In this document: one piece after another, positions 35,059 to 47,000 of the stretch
Layout of the letters: every line of letters starts with the position of its first letter
Position numbering within the stretch: position 1 is the stretch's first letter
Source: Erodium maritimum
Taxonomy: Eukaryota; Streptophyta; Magnoliopsida; Geraniales; Geraniaceae
Direction: 5' to 3'
Assembly (NCBI GenBank): GCA_963921825.1
Contig: OY997588.1
Location: 130,789,203-130,853,202, forward strand
DNA: 64,000 nt
Position numbers and translations under genes: made by a program
The notes under the pieces: model-generated
Database searches by the model: none
Told to the model about the DNA's origin: nothing
The model's input: the letters and a program-made list of their open reading frames with translations, nothing else

Positions 35059-38000
35059 ATGGAACTCTTTCGCGCCTTCAAATCTTCATCTATCGTCTCT
35101 TGGAAACATGTAATGTCCTCTCTCTCTCTCTCTATCTGTATCTGTATATGGTTACATAGATACAGTTGTATCGCTTTTCTTTTCTCTGTCTCCGTCGTTG
35201 ACTCCCTACTTGCTTTACTATTTTTTCCCCTTCATCATCGCAGACCGGGCAGCTACAGAAAACCCTAGCGGGGTGCGCAGGGCTGACAGGCACGGCTCTC
35301 CACTCCGGTACCCTTTCTACGGTCAGGCTACTTCCCGAAGCTGCCGGCGTTGGCAGATACTTCCGCTGCCGATCCACTTCCATTCCGGCCTCCATCGATT
35401 TCGCCCACCATTCGCCTCTCTGCACGACGCTTCGCAACAATGGAATCACCATTAGGACCGTCGAGCATTTGCTCTCCGCTCTGGAGGCCGCTGGGGTTGA
35501 TAATTGTAGAATCGAAATCGATAATGCAGATTCAGAGGAGAACAATGTAGAGGTCGGTGGATTGATGATTTAGTTTTTGAATTTGACTTCTGTGTAATTA
35601 ACTATTGTGGCTTCATAGCTATGCTTCAGAATCCATTAGATTGTATGTTTGTTGTTGAAAATGACAAGACAGAAGATTCATAGGGCTAACATGTAACTAA
35701 TACAGGTTCCTATTCTTGATGGGTCAGCTAGAGAATGGATGGAGCTGATTGAAGAAGTTGGGTTGAAGAATGCTACAGATCAGTGTGGTCAAAGCTGTGA
35801 AAAGATGGCACCATTTTTGAATGAACCTGTGCATGTATGGAGGGATGATGCTTTTGTAGCTGCATTTCCATCACCCAAGGTTCGTGTTACTTACGGGATT
35901 GACTTTCTACAGGTATGTTGACAATTCTTATCATTCATCTTTCGGGATGCAAAGTTGGAGTTTGTTTTGCTAACAATAGATTTTTTTATCTCTCCAATAA
36001 TTCTATGTGAGTCCTTGGGTCTTCAGTTTTTAACTTATTTATATATCTAGTAACATTTGTTTCCAGAAAGAATGCAAAATCTTTTGATCATGTCTAATTG
36101 AAGAGGTGTTTAAGTGCTTGTATTATTGGCCTAATGTCCCATAGTTAAGAGCTAAGCTCAGGTAAATTTTTAACTTGAAAACTGATTTTCTTCTTTTGAT
36201 AAGAATGGCTTTATGGATTTGATTTCTACGATGAGCAGAAAGATTGGAATGGGTAACGCAATGATAGTAGGGAGATTGATTAGTAATCCTTGTATACATT
36301 ATTCTCTCCTTACCTGGCAGGTACCTGCCATTGGCTGTCAGTGGTTTTCTTCAGCCCCTTTGGATGGCCTTTTCTATTCCGAACAAATTGCATCTTCAAG
36401 AACCTTTTGCATTTATGAAGAGGTATTATCTCATGTCATACAGTACTTTTGCTACTATACAGAGGAAATGAATTGAATGGGTGACTAAGTTCCTTTTATA
36501 GAAATATTAAATTTGATGAAAGCCACGAAGCTATTGTTACTTGTAAGTTATAACTATATTTCAATATATAAGGTGAAAACAGGAGATCACTCCATCCAGA
36601 TAATTACCCCTATCTGTTCATATGTTTGAGTTGGATGTACAAAGCAAACAAATTTCATGTATAATAGTACAGTTGTTTTTTCAATGGTTGGTCATGTTAT
36701 GTTTCACTTTGAAATAGGTGGAGAAGATGCGCAATGTTGGACTCATCAAGGGAGGTTCTCTTGACAATGCCATTGTTTGTAGGTAGAATTTCGGTAATGT
36801 ATCTCTGTTCCTAAATGCTTGGTCTATTGACTGGCAGCATACTGAGAAAACCGGTGCATGTCACAAGTCCTTGCCCTTTGGACACATGAGAAACATTTAC
36901 CAAAATTCCTTTTGTATGCTCCTAGTCAATACCAATTCGAATCAGCCTACTTCAATTTCAATTTAGGTGCCAATTGGAATTAGATGTATGTTGAAATCTG
37001 TAGATTGACCTGGACTAATGTGCACATTGGATTTAATTTCTAGCTAGTTAAGTTTTCAAAACCAGCCAAACTGCTTTTGAGGCGTGTAGGGAGTGGTTGA
37101 CAAATTAAGTCATAAGTGATGATTATGAGATACCAACAAAAACTTATTCCTTGCACAAAAGGGTTATGGTATGAATGGTCTGAACTCCATGTTAGATTGG
37201 CTTTCATTGGCTTGGCATCTTAACTTTTGGTTCTCATGTCATGGCCAAGTAAGTAGTCAACTCATCACTTATGTGGCAAACATGCAGCGTAGGCTAGAGT
37301 TGGGCGTGTTTGTGCTATTCTTGAGCCAATGTGTTACGTGCCTCGTCGATGGATCTCGTTATGCGACCCTGATATGACTTCAAATCAAGGGTTTGTTGGA
37401 ACGAATCCTTGTTCTTCTTTCGCCCAATGGTGTAGGGGTATGAGCTCAGTGGTAGGGAACTCAAAGACCTTCGGTGAGACAGAAATTATTCTTTAATTCT
37501 AGTCTGATTTATTCAATTATACCTCTCTGGTATATATAGCCAGAGAGGTTGCCTAAAACACAAATCCTACCTTAATTTGCTACGTACCCAAATCCTAATA
37601 CAACTTGACTACCAAGCAATAATAAAAAGAAACCTAATTAATTCCAAAACCTAATACAATTGTATTTTAATAAGACAATTAAAAGGAAATATTAAAAATC
37701 AGCCGACTCTGCCCTATTCCCTCTTGTGCGCGCGCGCGATTACTCCAATTGGGGTGGGCTTATCCCATCCCATTACGGTCCGTAAGGCCCGTAACATCAC
37801 TCCCCCCTTGCAGATGGCGCTTGTCCTCAAGCGCATACGGTGGATCAGCCTCGTCCTCACCCTCCTCCTCGTATAGCTCCAACCAAAAGAGATTTTTGCA
37901 TTTATGACCAAAGCTGTAGGCTTCGTCGCAATTAAAACAAAGTCCTTTCGCAATACGATCCTTCTTTTCTTCTTCGGAAATACGTTTAACGTGCGGCCTC

Positions 38001-39646
38001 GGAGGAGCTGAATTCTGCATCTGCTGGCGACTTGGGGCACGAAATTCACCTCGAGCCTTCTTTTCGTAGAGCTTTGCCAAGCCAATTGCAGTAGTCAAGT
38101 CCGGTGGTTGTTGTATCTCTACGTCAATCGCCAAATTATCCACAAGGCCACTTAGGTACAGGGCAATCTCCTGGTCAACTCGCAGATCGGGGACCTGTGC
38201 TGCCAAGCGCTCGAACTGAGCTGAGTAGTCCGCCACCGACCCTTCCTGGCGGAGCTTTGCCAGCTCACCTAACCTGCTACATGACAATATGGAACCAAAA
38301 CGAGAATTGCAATAGAGTTTAAATGCAGGCCAATTCAGGTTTGGCGAGGTTTTGTGGATCTTCATATACCAGAGCTGCGCATCGTCCTCCATGTGGAACG
38401 ATGCCAGCAAGACCTTTTCTTCTGCAGGGGTATGTTGATGGAGGAAATAACCCTCACAGCGGTTTAACCATGCCGTCGGGTCGGAGCGCCCATCGAAACG
38501 CGGGAATTCCAGCCGTGCAAAACGAGGAGCCGGAGGCCCACCTTCGCTGGCCGAACCTGTTCCTGAGGATGGCGGAACTGCTCGTGACGGCTGCACTGCT
38601 GCCGGGGCCGAGCTTTCCTCCTGCAGGGTTGCTGGGTTGGAAAGAGCCTGCACCTGGACAGCCAGATTCTTGAATTCCTGTCGATCAGCTGCATAACGGG
38701 TCATGAACAACTCGAACTTCTGCTGGAAAGGCATCTCTAGGTCCATAACGATTGGCTCTGATACCAATTTGTTATGACCCTGCGTAATCGATCGCGTTAT
38801 GGGATAGGATACGGGCTCGTTAATTAGGAACCCGAAGACCTTTTGATACAAGCTCATGATTATAGAGGGAACTCGAGGACCTCGTAGAGAGAGACCAAAA
38901 TATTTCTTTAAATTCTTAGTCTGATTTATTCAATTATACCTCTCTGGTATATATAGCCAGAGAGGTTGCCTAAAACACAAATCCTACCTTAATTTGCTAC
39001 TTACCCAAATCCTAATACAACTTGACTACCAAGCAATAATAAAAGGAAACCTAATTAATTCCAAAACCTAATGCAATTGTATTTTAATAAGACAATTAAA
39101 AGGAAAATTAAAAATCAGCCGACTCTGCCCTATTCCCTCTAGCGCGCGCGATTACTCCAATTGGGGTGGGCTTATCCCATCCCATTACGGTCCGTAAGGC
39201 CCGTAACACAATGGTACAAGTAGCGCGAGAAAATAAAGGAATGAAAGAACCTATCAATAGTTTCATATGCTTGATCCTTCTTATTCTTCTGTTGCAGTGC
39301 CAGTAAAGGTTGGTTGAATCCACCACTACGTTTCGATGATGAACCTTGTCGCCATAAGGTCTTAGATCTTATAGGCGATCTTTCCCTTTTTGCACGATAT
39401 GGAAGTCAGGGGATTCCAGTAGCGCACATAGTTGCACACAAGGCATGTATATTTCTCTCATTTTACTGTTACCATTTGTAATTAATTGATGGTCCATTGC
39501 ATTTTCTACTATAACATGGATTTAATGCATATTGTGGGATGAAAATGAACCACTCATGAAATTTGAATATGGTACAGGGAGGGCATGCTCTGCATATGGA
39601 TTTCGCCCGTCGCCTGTTACAGAAAGCAATGTGTTCAGAAAGTTGA
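35059..39646 (+). CDS. LPXC: UDP-3-O-acyl-N-acetylglucosamine deacetylase (plant LpxC)
   Basis: The exons are 35059-35109, 35244-35552, 35706-35912, 36321-36422, 36718-36782, 39298-39442 and 39578-39646, giving 315 aa. LpxC removes the N-acetyl group from UDP-3-O-acyl-GlcNAc, the committed step of the lipid A pathway; the plant enzyme is reported in mitochondria. The zinc and catalytic residues are present by position: E91-H92 in [11 protein letters not shown]264 and D268 in [12 protein letters not shown], and H296 in GGHAL (compare E. coli E78/H79, H238/D242 and H265). Exon 1 encodes a short, basic, Ser-rich leader ([17 protein letters not shown]) that fits an organelle signal. Intron 5 (36783-39297) holds an antisense gag-only LTR element. 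The last intron starts GC instead of GT (AAG|GCATGT at 39443). Confidence 0.93.
37332..37796 (-). repeat. 3' LTR of the gag-only element
   Basis: Plus-strand ends TGTTACGTGCC and GGCCCGTAACA. From about 37496 to 37796 it matches 38914-39208 with only a few changes (for example GTGCGCGCGCGCG against GCGCGCG, and one extra base in GGAAATATTAAAAA). The first 160 bp are largely different from the partner LTR. Confidence 0.88.
37760..38746 (-). CDS. Gag protein of the gag-only LTR element
   Basis: The open frame starts at the ATG at 38744-38746 ([14 protein letters not shown]), 5 to 20 bases beyond the primer-binding site, and gives 328 aa without interruption. The central part is the Retrotrans_gag capsid domain ([48 protein letters not shown]). 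A zinc knuckle follows: [16 protein letters not shown], a CCHC pattern with the spacing usual for Ty3-type gag. After [11 protein letters not shown] the frame runs into the 3' LTR, so the last dozen residues are LTR-encoded. The frame is intact, which suggests recent insertion or selection to be packaged by an autonomous partner. Confidence 0.88.
   Translation of the reverse strand: MDLEMPFQQKFELFMTRYAADRQEFKNLAVQVQALSNPATLQEESSAPAAVQPSRAVPPSSGTGSASEGGPPAPRFARLEFPRFDGRSDPTAWLNRCEGYFLHQHTPAEEKVLLASFHMEDDAQLWYMKIHKTSPNLNWPAFKLYCNSRFGSILSCSRLGELAKLRQEGSVADYSAQFERLAAQVPDLRVDQEIALYLSGLVDNLAIDVEIQQPPDLTTAIGLAKLYEKKARGEFRAPSRQQMQNSAPPRPHVKRISEEEKKDRIAKGLCFNCDEAYSFGHKCKNLFWLELYEEEGEDEADPPYALEDKRHLQGGSDVTGLTDRNGMG
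38770..39208 (-). repeat. 5' LTR of the gag-only element
   Basis: Plus-strand ends TGTTATGACCC and GGCCCGTAACA. It adjoins the primer-binding site on its lower side and the CAATG duplication on its upper side. Confidence 0.88.
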
Positions 39647-40318
39647 ATGAATCAGCCTCGACAGTGCAGCTTATTGAGGATATTGTCCAACTAAAACTAG
39701 AACTTATGCATACCCTTTTCCGATGGCGATGTGACTTTGTAACTGAATTTTGAAGAGTTTTTTTAGGTAACTTGTAATGTTCAGACAAAGGCTGATTAGT
39801 TAGACTCTTGAGTTGTATGGGATTGGATTCTTATGTGTGAAAATGGATGAGAAATTATGTTTGAAGTGTGTATCCCTCCCATTTCGTGCTGGTGTACAAT
39901 GCTTTGATGTATTTCACAGTGCAGCTGACTGGCTTAACTCAAGCGATTATGATATCCTGATCTCTACATTTATCATGAAAAAGAGAAACAAAACAAAATG
40001 TACATTACATTGATATCATGTATTTGCAATACTGCACTAGGCATATCCACAAGATACAAGAATGCAAAGGTACAACATGTATACACAGGAAGCCTGCAAA
40101 TCAAATAATTTTTTATAACAAAAGCGGGGATAATTTGAGCAAGTCCAAAATGCGGGGAAAGTGCGCCTGATGAAGTTTAATTGACTCTGCTGTAATTTAT
40201 ATTCGACACTAGAGTTGGAGAAGGTTGGGTGTTTTTCTGCCTTGAAATCTTGTGTACATAAGATGGCAGGGGCAGAAGAATCCAGCCACTTATGAATTCC
40301 GACATTCCTTGGTCGTAG
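39647..40318. other. Convergent 3' ends of LpxC and the RING gene
   Basis: Non-coding sequence between two stop codons of converging genes, 672 bp. It should hold both 3' UTRs. No other gene is supported. Confidence 0.5.
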
Positions 40319-43300
40319 TCATACCTGTTCATTGCCCTTGAGAATGTTGTACTTGCAGAGAGGACATGTAGCATTCATCTTCAACCATTTCACTATGCAT
40401 GAGGAGTGGAAGTGATGGTTGCAGGGGAGTGTATTGAGTTCTGCTCCATCTTCATATTGGCTGAGGCATATACAGCATTCCTATTGGGCACAAGGATTAA
40501 AAGTAAACCAAGAGATAGTTGAAACCAAACTCTAGTAAATGCAAATACAATTTACTTGATTGACTGAACATGTAAAAAACACAAATACTATATAATTGAT
40601 TTATTGAACATATGAATACAATCTTCTTTATTAGGATTGTTTCAGGGTTTAAAAAAAACAGTACTAAAGAATAAAATAAATGTTTTGAACTTTACATGCA
40701 TGAATGAGCATGAACCTTTCCTTAAACAGCTAACTAACAAATTTATAGACCAAGAAAACTTACGGGCTTCAAATATCGTTCAATTAGCCAATAGCAAGAT
40801 ATCTTTGGCCAAACTCAGTCAATACTATTTACAACGCAACATCCATTTATTTTCAAAACCACACTGTGCTTGCTCACTCATATGAGTCATATCTTAGGTG
40901 CAAGAAAAAAAAAGTCCTATTAATCCCCGTCTTCCCTTTCCATGTTGCTTCTGGTCAAACCCACATACAGATATCATATTTGTGTGTTCTATTACTAGAA
41001 AAGGATAGGGTTTTATTAACATTTGGCGACATTATTTAGGTTTTATCTACCTATTGATTGTAGACAACAAGACACCGACTATGATTTTAATTCATGGTAG
41101 TTGTATCTATCAAAATGTGTGTTGGGTGGGAATGAAATACAATGATTTTTACTAGGTAAAAATAACTACTATGGAAGTATATTTGAGTAGTAACACATAC
41201 CGCATCTTCAGGTAGAAGTATACGTTCATTTGCCAAGTAGCTGCTGCTTGTTTCAACTGGAATCATTTTCCCTGCTCCAACATTGGGCTTTTGATCATCT
41301 TCCACTATTTGGAATCTGTACCTTGTTAAGATACTGAGATCTGCTTCTGAAGCACCTTCCTATTCAGTCACAAGCAACAACCAAACCTTAAATACAGTAA
41401 GAATTAAGAACGCTTTCAATTTCATAAATATATTTAAATCACTCATAAATTAACATTTCATTCTTATTATTACCTGCCCTGCAACAGCGTAAAGAATTGC
41501 AATGATGCACGGCAAGCAGCAGCAAAGAGCAATTCCAATCAAACATGCCAAAACAACACAGAATATGGCAAAGAACACATCAAATGCCAGAAATACCACA
41601 GCTAACCTGCACAAAATCAAAATTAGAAGCCCTGATCAAACTTATCATTTAGTCTATATGAAGAAATTACAGATCACTCTAGCAATCTCCTCCAATCAAG
41701 GATGCTTTACAGTTTATTGAGTAATTTTTTTCCATAACAGTTCTGATACATGAGATGTTGATACCCCATAGACAGTATAGAATAATATGACAAAAACAAG
41801 AAGGATGTTACTTCACTCATCAGATTAGTTTCAGGCGTACCAGTACAGATGTGGAGCTTTCTGTATAAGGACATTGCCGCCAGAAACCACCCAATAAAAG
41901 CCAACGATCCACCATAGAAACGATGCCATTGTATTCACCGACTCACATCTCTTAGTGACACTATATCACACACCACCAAATAATTAGAAAATGATTCATT
42001 TTAAACTTCTTTTGCACTAATTAAGGCGTCGTATAATTCATTACAGTTGATGTGTAGGAAGAACTATATCAAAGTAGAGGTTGGAAGACGACATAGTAAC
42101 AAACTGTGCAGCTTTGTTAATTTATGATATGGGATGTGAGTCCATAAATGTCGATTATGACATAAATACTATATGGCAGGCTAAAAGCTTCATTAACAAT
42201 AGACTGAATAGGGTGCAGGTATTGATAAAATATCTTTTGCATGGTCAAAACTTCTTGATGGTTTCTTCAATGCTAACCTTTTTCTGAAATTCTATTTCTC
42301 TTCTGTCAACATGAATCAAAGTGCGTAGGACATAGCTTCTCCACACACACAAAATTAGGGGCACAAAGAGCTTGATACTATGTGCACCGACTCATTGAAA
42401 TTACCAGTACAACCACCCCAACTACTTTATCATCCCGATCAATTAAAAATTCCTCCAAAGACCCTGTTAGAATGGAAATACTGGAGATTCAACTTGAAAT
42501 ATCAGGTTTCGTTTATCATTTGGCATGTTATTAGTTTCAATTACACCGCATGAGTTCAAGCAGCAACATATGAAGTGAGACCCATTGCAAAGCTGCATTA
42601 AATTGAGAACCAAACAAGATCAGCAAAGGAAGACCTCTATTTGCTGGTAATTATAGAAAGATGCCATGATCAAAATCCATCCAAAAGTGAAGCCATGGAA
42701 AAAAAATTCCACAGAAACCTATAAATTGTTCTAAGAAAGAATCAGGAGTCTAGCTTAGAATAATTTGAAGTCGAATTACTTGATTGTTTTACCAAAATCA
42801 AGGAAATTTAATTAAACCGTAGTTCTGCTAAAATGAAAAGGGGAAGTGAAATTTTAAATACTTGAGGTGGAATTCAGCGTACCTAGACCGACCGGAACTC
42901 CCCAGGCCCCTTTGGCCGCCTTCCTCATCATCACTGTCGTTGGCACCTTGCACCTGCTGCTCTGGCTCTGCCCTCCCTTCCTCCCTGGCCCGGGTGGCGT
43001 TTCTCCTCCTGTACTCGAGCCAGACCAGCACCACGTGAACCAAGCACTGAGCGGCGTAGCCGCAGATCCAGAGGCGGATCGGCGAGTTGGGACGCTCGTG
43101 GGTGGAGAGAATGAGCATGACGATGGAGACGATGACGAAGGCGGCGTTCCAAGTGATGTCGAGAGCGACGACCGGCTTGGAGTAGCCCCAGTCGGCGCGG
43201 CGGTCCTCGAGCTGACGGGCGGCGGTCTCCCTGACGAGCATGGAGGGACCGCGGCGGCCTGTGGCGCGGCCGAGGAGGAGAGCGAGCGTGGCGGGACGTG

Positions 43301-43358
43301 CGTCAGACTGGCGGGGACGGAGCATAGGCGCGTGAACGTCGCCGTCGGAGGAAGACAT
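40319..43358 (-). CDS. RIE1: Four-pass RING-H2 E3 ubiquitin ligase (RIE1-like)
   Basis: The exons in transcript order are 42883-43358, 41841-41948, 41474-41606, 41201-41359 and 40319-40480, giving 345 aa. All introns are GT-AG. Membrane helices are visible in [49 protein letters not shown] and [20 protein letters not shown] plus the Cys-rich [20 protein letters not shown]. The RING-H2 domain is C-terminal, with ligands C294, C297, C312, H314, H317, C320, C331 and C334 (CCICL ... [11 protein letters not shown] ... CPLC). The N-terminal half has an Arg/Glu-rich acidic loop (DSDDEEGG). RING-H2 proteins recruit an E2 to ubiquitinate targets. Arabidopsis RIE1 (At2g01735) is needed for embryo development; I infer orthology from the domain order and from the CPSF73-II neighbour. 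At 43365 only a TTG lies in frame upstream. Confidence 0.9.
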
Positions 43359-44039
43359 GATTGGCAACTGTCAGTCCAGGCTCGTCTCGTCGTCGTCTAT
43401 CATATGTAATCACTGTCCCGCATGTAACCCGGTTGTGTTGCTTTTCTGGAAATGACAAAATCAAAAGGCTCGGTCTTGGTGGGTTGAATGGTAGATATGC
43501 TACGAGTCCCCATTTACATACTATATGATTATATTATACAACCATGACAACGATTTATAATTAAAAAAAAAGTTAACTACCTTCAGTACTCTTTTCTATT
43601 GGTACTACTCTGATATTTTGATAACATTTTGGACAACATTTTGGTCAAATTTACGCCATTTTGATGATATGTGACTAATTCGTAAGGCGTATTAAATATT
43701 CTGTTATCAATCCATAAGGAGTACTAAATGATCTGTGACCAATTTATAAAGGTACCTAAATGACAGTTACCAAAACGATACTGTTATTAAACATTACAAA
43801 ACGTGAGGGTACAAAAGGTAGTTACCAATACAAAAGGGGTACAAAAGATAACTAACCCTAATGAAAACATATCATATTCACATTTGACGGTGCCCTTTCT
43901 AAATAATAACCCTATGCGTATCTCAGCTTGTAGATGAAAATTGCTTGCTGTCAATACAAAATTGGAGTCAAGACTTTACAAATAAGCGTCGAGTCTACTG
44001 CAATTTGGTTGCAGACTACAGTCTGTGGACGAATCTCCC
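43359..44039 (-). promoter_or_regulatory. Spacer: CPSF73-II 3' UTR and RIE1-like promoter, with a probable MITE
   Basis: Both genes run on the minus strand, so this 681-bp spacer contains the end of CPSF73-II and the promoter of the RING gene. Its middle (about 43570-43859) has imperfect inverted ends (AGTTAACTACCTTCAGTACT against AGTTATCTTTTGTACCCC) and internal copies of GGTACAAAAG and AGTACTAAAT. This looks like an older MITE of the same general kind as the others. No clean duplication is visible. Confidence 0.45.
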
Positions 44040-47000
44040 TTAACTTAAATTCAACTCAAGGTTCTGCATGATAGAAATGATTTTCCAAGCAACTTTCTCA
44101 TCTGCTACGGACCAAATGCAGCAAAAATACACTGTCCCCATCGTAGGTAGAGGACTGTCCTTGATTCTGTAAGCGCACGTGTCCTTCCAACAGGTGGAGA
44201 CATGGAATGTCTCCACCTGAAGATGTTCCTCAAACTCTTGGATACTCCCCTCATCGATTGAATCTGAAAGTTGTGCATATAATTGGTGGAGCAGTGGGCT
44301 TTTGCCAGAAGAACGGAGAGCTTCATTTTCTGATACAGGATCGGTGATTTTTGCCTTTACATGCACAGGGCAACAAAATGCAAATGATACCCCATGCCTT
44401 TTCTCTCCCAACATGAGCAAGAGCTCATCTTGATGTACAACCTGTGCCTTTTCATCTGTCTGCAAAACCAAGACCCCTTCGTTGACCCTTTCATCATTTA
44501 CCTGAAGCCGTGTTGTGGTGTTTGTATCTTCAGAATTTGATTCAGTGTCATCCCCACAACTGCTTTTAAGGAACTTAAAGTTTGGATTCAAGGTACTCCG
44601 AATAAATGTCTTTGTGACACCTACCTTCGTATAGTGAGTTGAAGGTACGGAAACTGTCTCATTATTTGCAGGATCATAACAGCTTATTCCTAATTCTGAT
44701 TGAATTCTTCCCTTCAGAGACGCCATTTTAGGTTTCTCGCCATGTACAAGAATCACATGCTTCGGGGATAGAAATGTGACAAGATCCATAATTCCCTTGG
44801 CATCCGTATGAGGACTGAAAGACAACTGATGAATCTGGCCACAACATTTCATTAGTTCAGAAGAGAGAACGTTAGATTTTTAGCATACATGCATATAATA
44901 TCACTTTAAATATATCTGTCATGTCCCATTTGATGCATGAAAGATGCTCTACAAAACACAAATTTAGAACAATATATTTTTTCATTGTACAAGGATATAA
45001 ATTGCCATTTACATTTCATTTCATGTTCTCTGATACACGCCACAGTGGGAGTTTTAGGAGGGTTAGAAATAAGAGAAGGGAATAGATCTGGGGCAAGAAT
45101 TCCAAAACTAAGTTCTTCTCAAGAAGGGGATACAGGCCACAAAAGTCGCTCTCTTAGTACAACATAAATCAGAAATGAGTCCTGACATTATTCAGACTCA
45201 TGCATCCCAAAACTAAGTTCTTTTTCTCAAGAATCTGCATGCCTCAAAGCATAAGAAGACCTTACAATGATCTTAATTCTAGTTACAAACTACTGGATAG
45301 AGCCGGCTTCAAAAACATTAATAGGTTGCTGGAACATCTATCCTACTCTTTGGTTGAATCTTTAGAATCCAAATTCAACTGAGGATATCAATTCTTTGGC
45401 TGCCTCAGTCCCTCTACATTGGTTGAACTTGGGTACGTTTTCTTCCTTAAGTCCTACTAGACCATTGTTTAATTTGCTTGAAAGAATAGAGGGAAAACAT
45501 CAAAAACATATCCACTTTCACATTTCTTTATCAGTAACACACTCTAAACATAATTCTTTATCAACAACACTGTAACTTTGATTATTAATACAAAATCCCC
45601 ATACTTCTGTTAAATACACCAACATCTTCAAAGGTCAAAATTTAAATGACTGTTATGTCCTTTGTGAAATTAACCTAAGCTGAAAGACTGTTTTTGAGAA
45701 GGTCGTGTGCTTGTTTTTTTTTTCATTTCAGTCTCGATCGATGAAAGACCATGACTCTTTCATTAGCTGAAATCATTAATAAAAGGAGTCCACAATCGGT
45801 AATTTCCGTTTCGTCACTCCTGATTTGTTTACTCCTAATGGTCACATGGCTCTGTTAAGTTCATACACGGAATGATTACACAGTTCACAATTAATGAACT
45901 ATATTTATTGTTATATTTCAGCCAATCATGAACTTGATAAGATGGATTTCTTCATATTCAGTAAATTTCTGTGATAAATGCCATGGGACTCAGATGTGCA
46001 AATTTGTTCTGATGATCAAAATAAGCACTACAGTGCTCCTTGACATGACTAAATGTTAGTGTACTAAAAAGAAAGAACCAATACTGTTCTATGGAACTAC
46101 TTGCTGGGCATGTTATGTTTCAGGTTCAAAGACAATTACAACTGAGGATAGAAACTCATGAATTATTTGAAAATAATATGAATAAGGAAGGATAAGTTGG
46201 ACATTGTGTCTCTAATGTTAACGCCGTTTGTCTAAACTAACGAAAACTCGAGATTTTTGATGAATAATGAAAGGTGACTGTATGTTATTGATAATGAATG
46301 ACCTTTAGGGTGTATTAAAACAAAAGTCAAAGAGGGGGTGTTAACGAAGTTAACCCCAGAATATATGACATATCTGAATCACTGATGACAGTGCCTCTAG
46401 TCCATTACGAGCTTTGGTTGATTTTAGATTGAGTAATTTTATGTTTTAAATCCCGACCCAACCCAAAAGCCCAGGCTGAAGGGTGGACTCAAGATGCTTA
46501 TCAAGTGGTCACTAAATCAACATTCTTCCAATGGAATTGTATATTATGCATATTCATATTTCTAGTGGAAGTTTTTTTTTTCATTTGGGATGCCTTGGAA
46601 CTTGGAAGCAGATAAAATATATATGTATGAAAATTTTGGAAAGGACAGGAAATAGAACATGTAAGTACCTGGCACCGTACATCAACTCGGGTGTCTTTAT
46701 CCAAATCAATTTTAGTGGGTTTACCAGACATCAATTTGTGTCCTATGGTTCCAGCCACACAATACCTAATGAAGAAACAGAAAAGTGGAGTTTAAGGAAG
46801 AAGAAAAATGAAGGTAATTTTAAATTAAACATAATTTGCATATGATCCAGAATAAGCTTTAAATACTAGGCTCATACAGAATGGAAGTACAAGCATGGAT
46901 GAAAAATGAAATGATTTCTAAGAGGGCAAACATCGCGATATACTCTTGTTCTGCTTTTAGTTTAACAAATAACCATCAAATAGAATATCTCATTAAAATT

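Larger units (their letters stand above)
37332..39208 (-). mobile_element. Gag-only LTR retrotransposon (TR-GAG-like), 1.88 kb, in an LpxC intron
   Basis: The element is flanked by a perfect CAATG duplication (37327-37331 and 39209-39213). On the minus strand the 5' LTR is 38770-39208 and the 3' LTR is 37332-37796, both with TG...CA ends. Next to the 5' LTR is a primer-binding site, TTGGTATCAGAGCCA (38751-38767), of the initiator-tRNA-Met type. Next to the 3' LTR is a polypurine tract, AAGGGGGGAGTGA (about 37797-37810). Only gag lies between them; protease, reverse transcriptase, RNase H and integrase are absent. The LTRs agree closely over about 300 bp but differ strongly in the first 130-160 bp (plus-strand left part). 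Confidence 0.9.

Noticed and set aside
38104-38694. Several plus- and minus-strand frames of 70-116 codons
   Set aside because: They are antisense or shifted shadows of the gag frame on the minus strand.
37497-39208. A simple 300-bp direct duplication in the LpxC intron
   Set aside because: Terminal TG...CA, primer site, polypurine tract and CAATG duplication show these are LTRs.
42867-43409. A 180-codon plus-strand frame over the RING gene exon 1
   Set aside because: It is the GC-rich antisense shadow of a coding exon whose minus-strand product has membrane helices and correct splicing.
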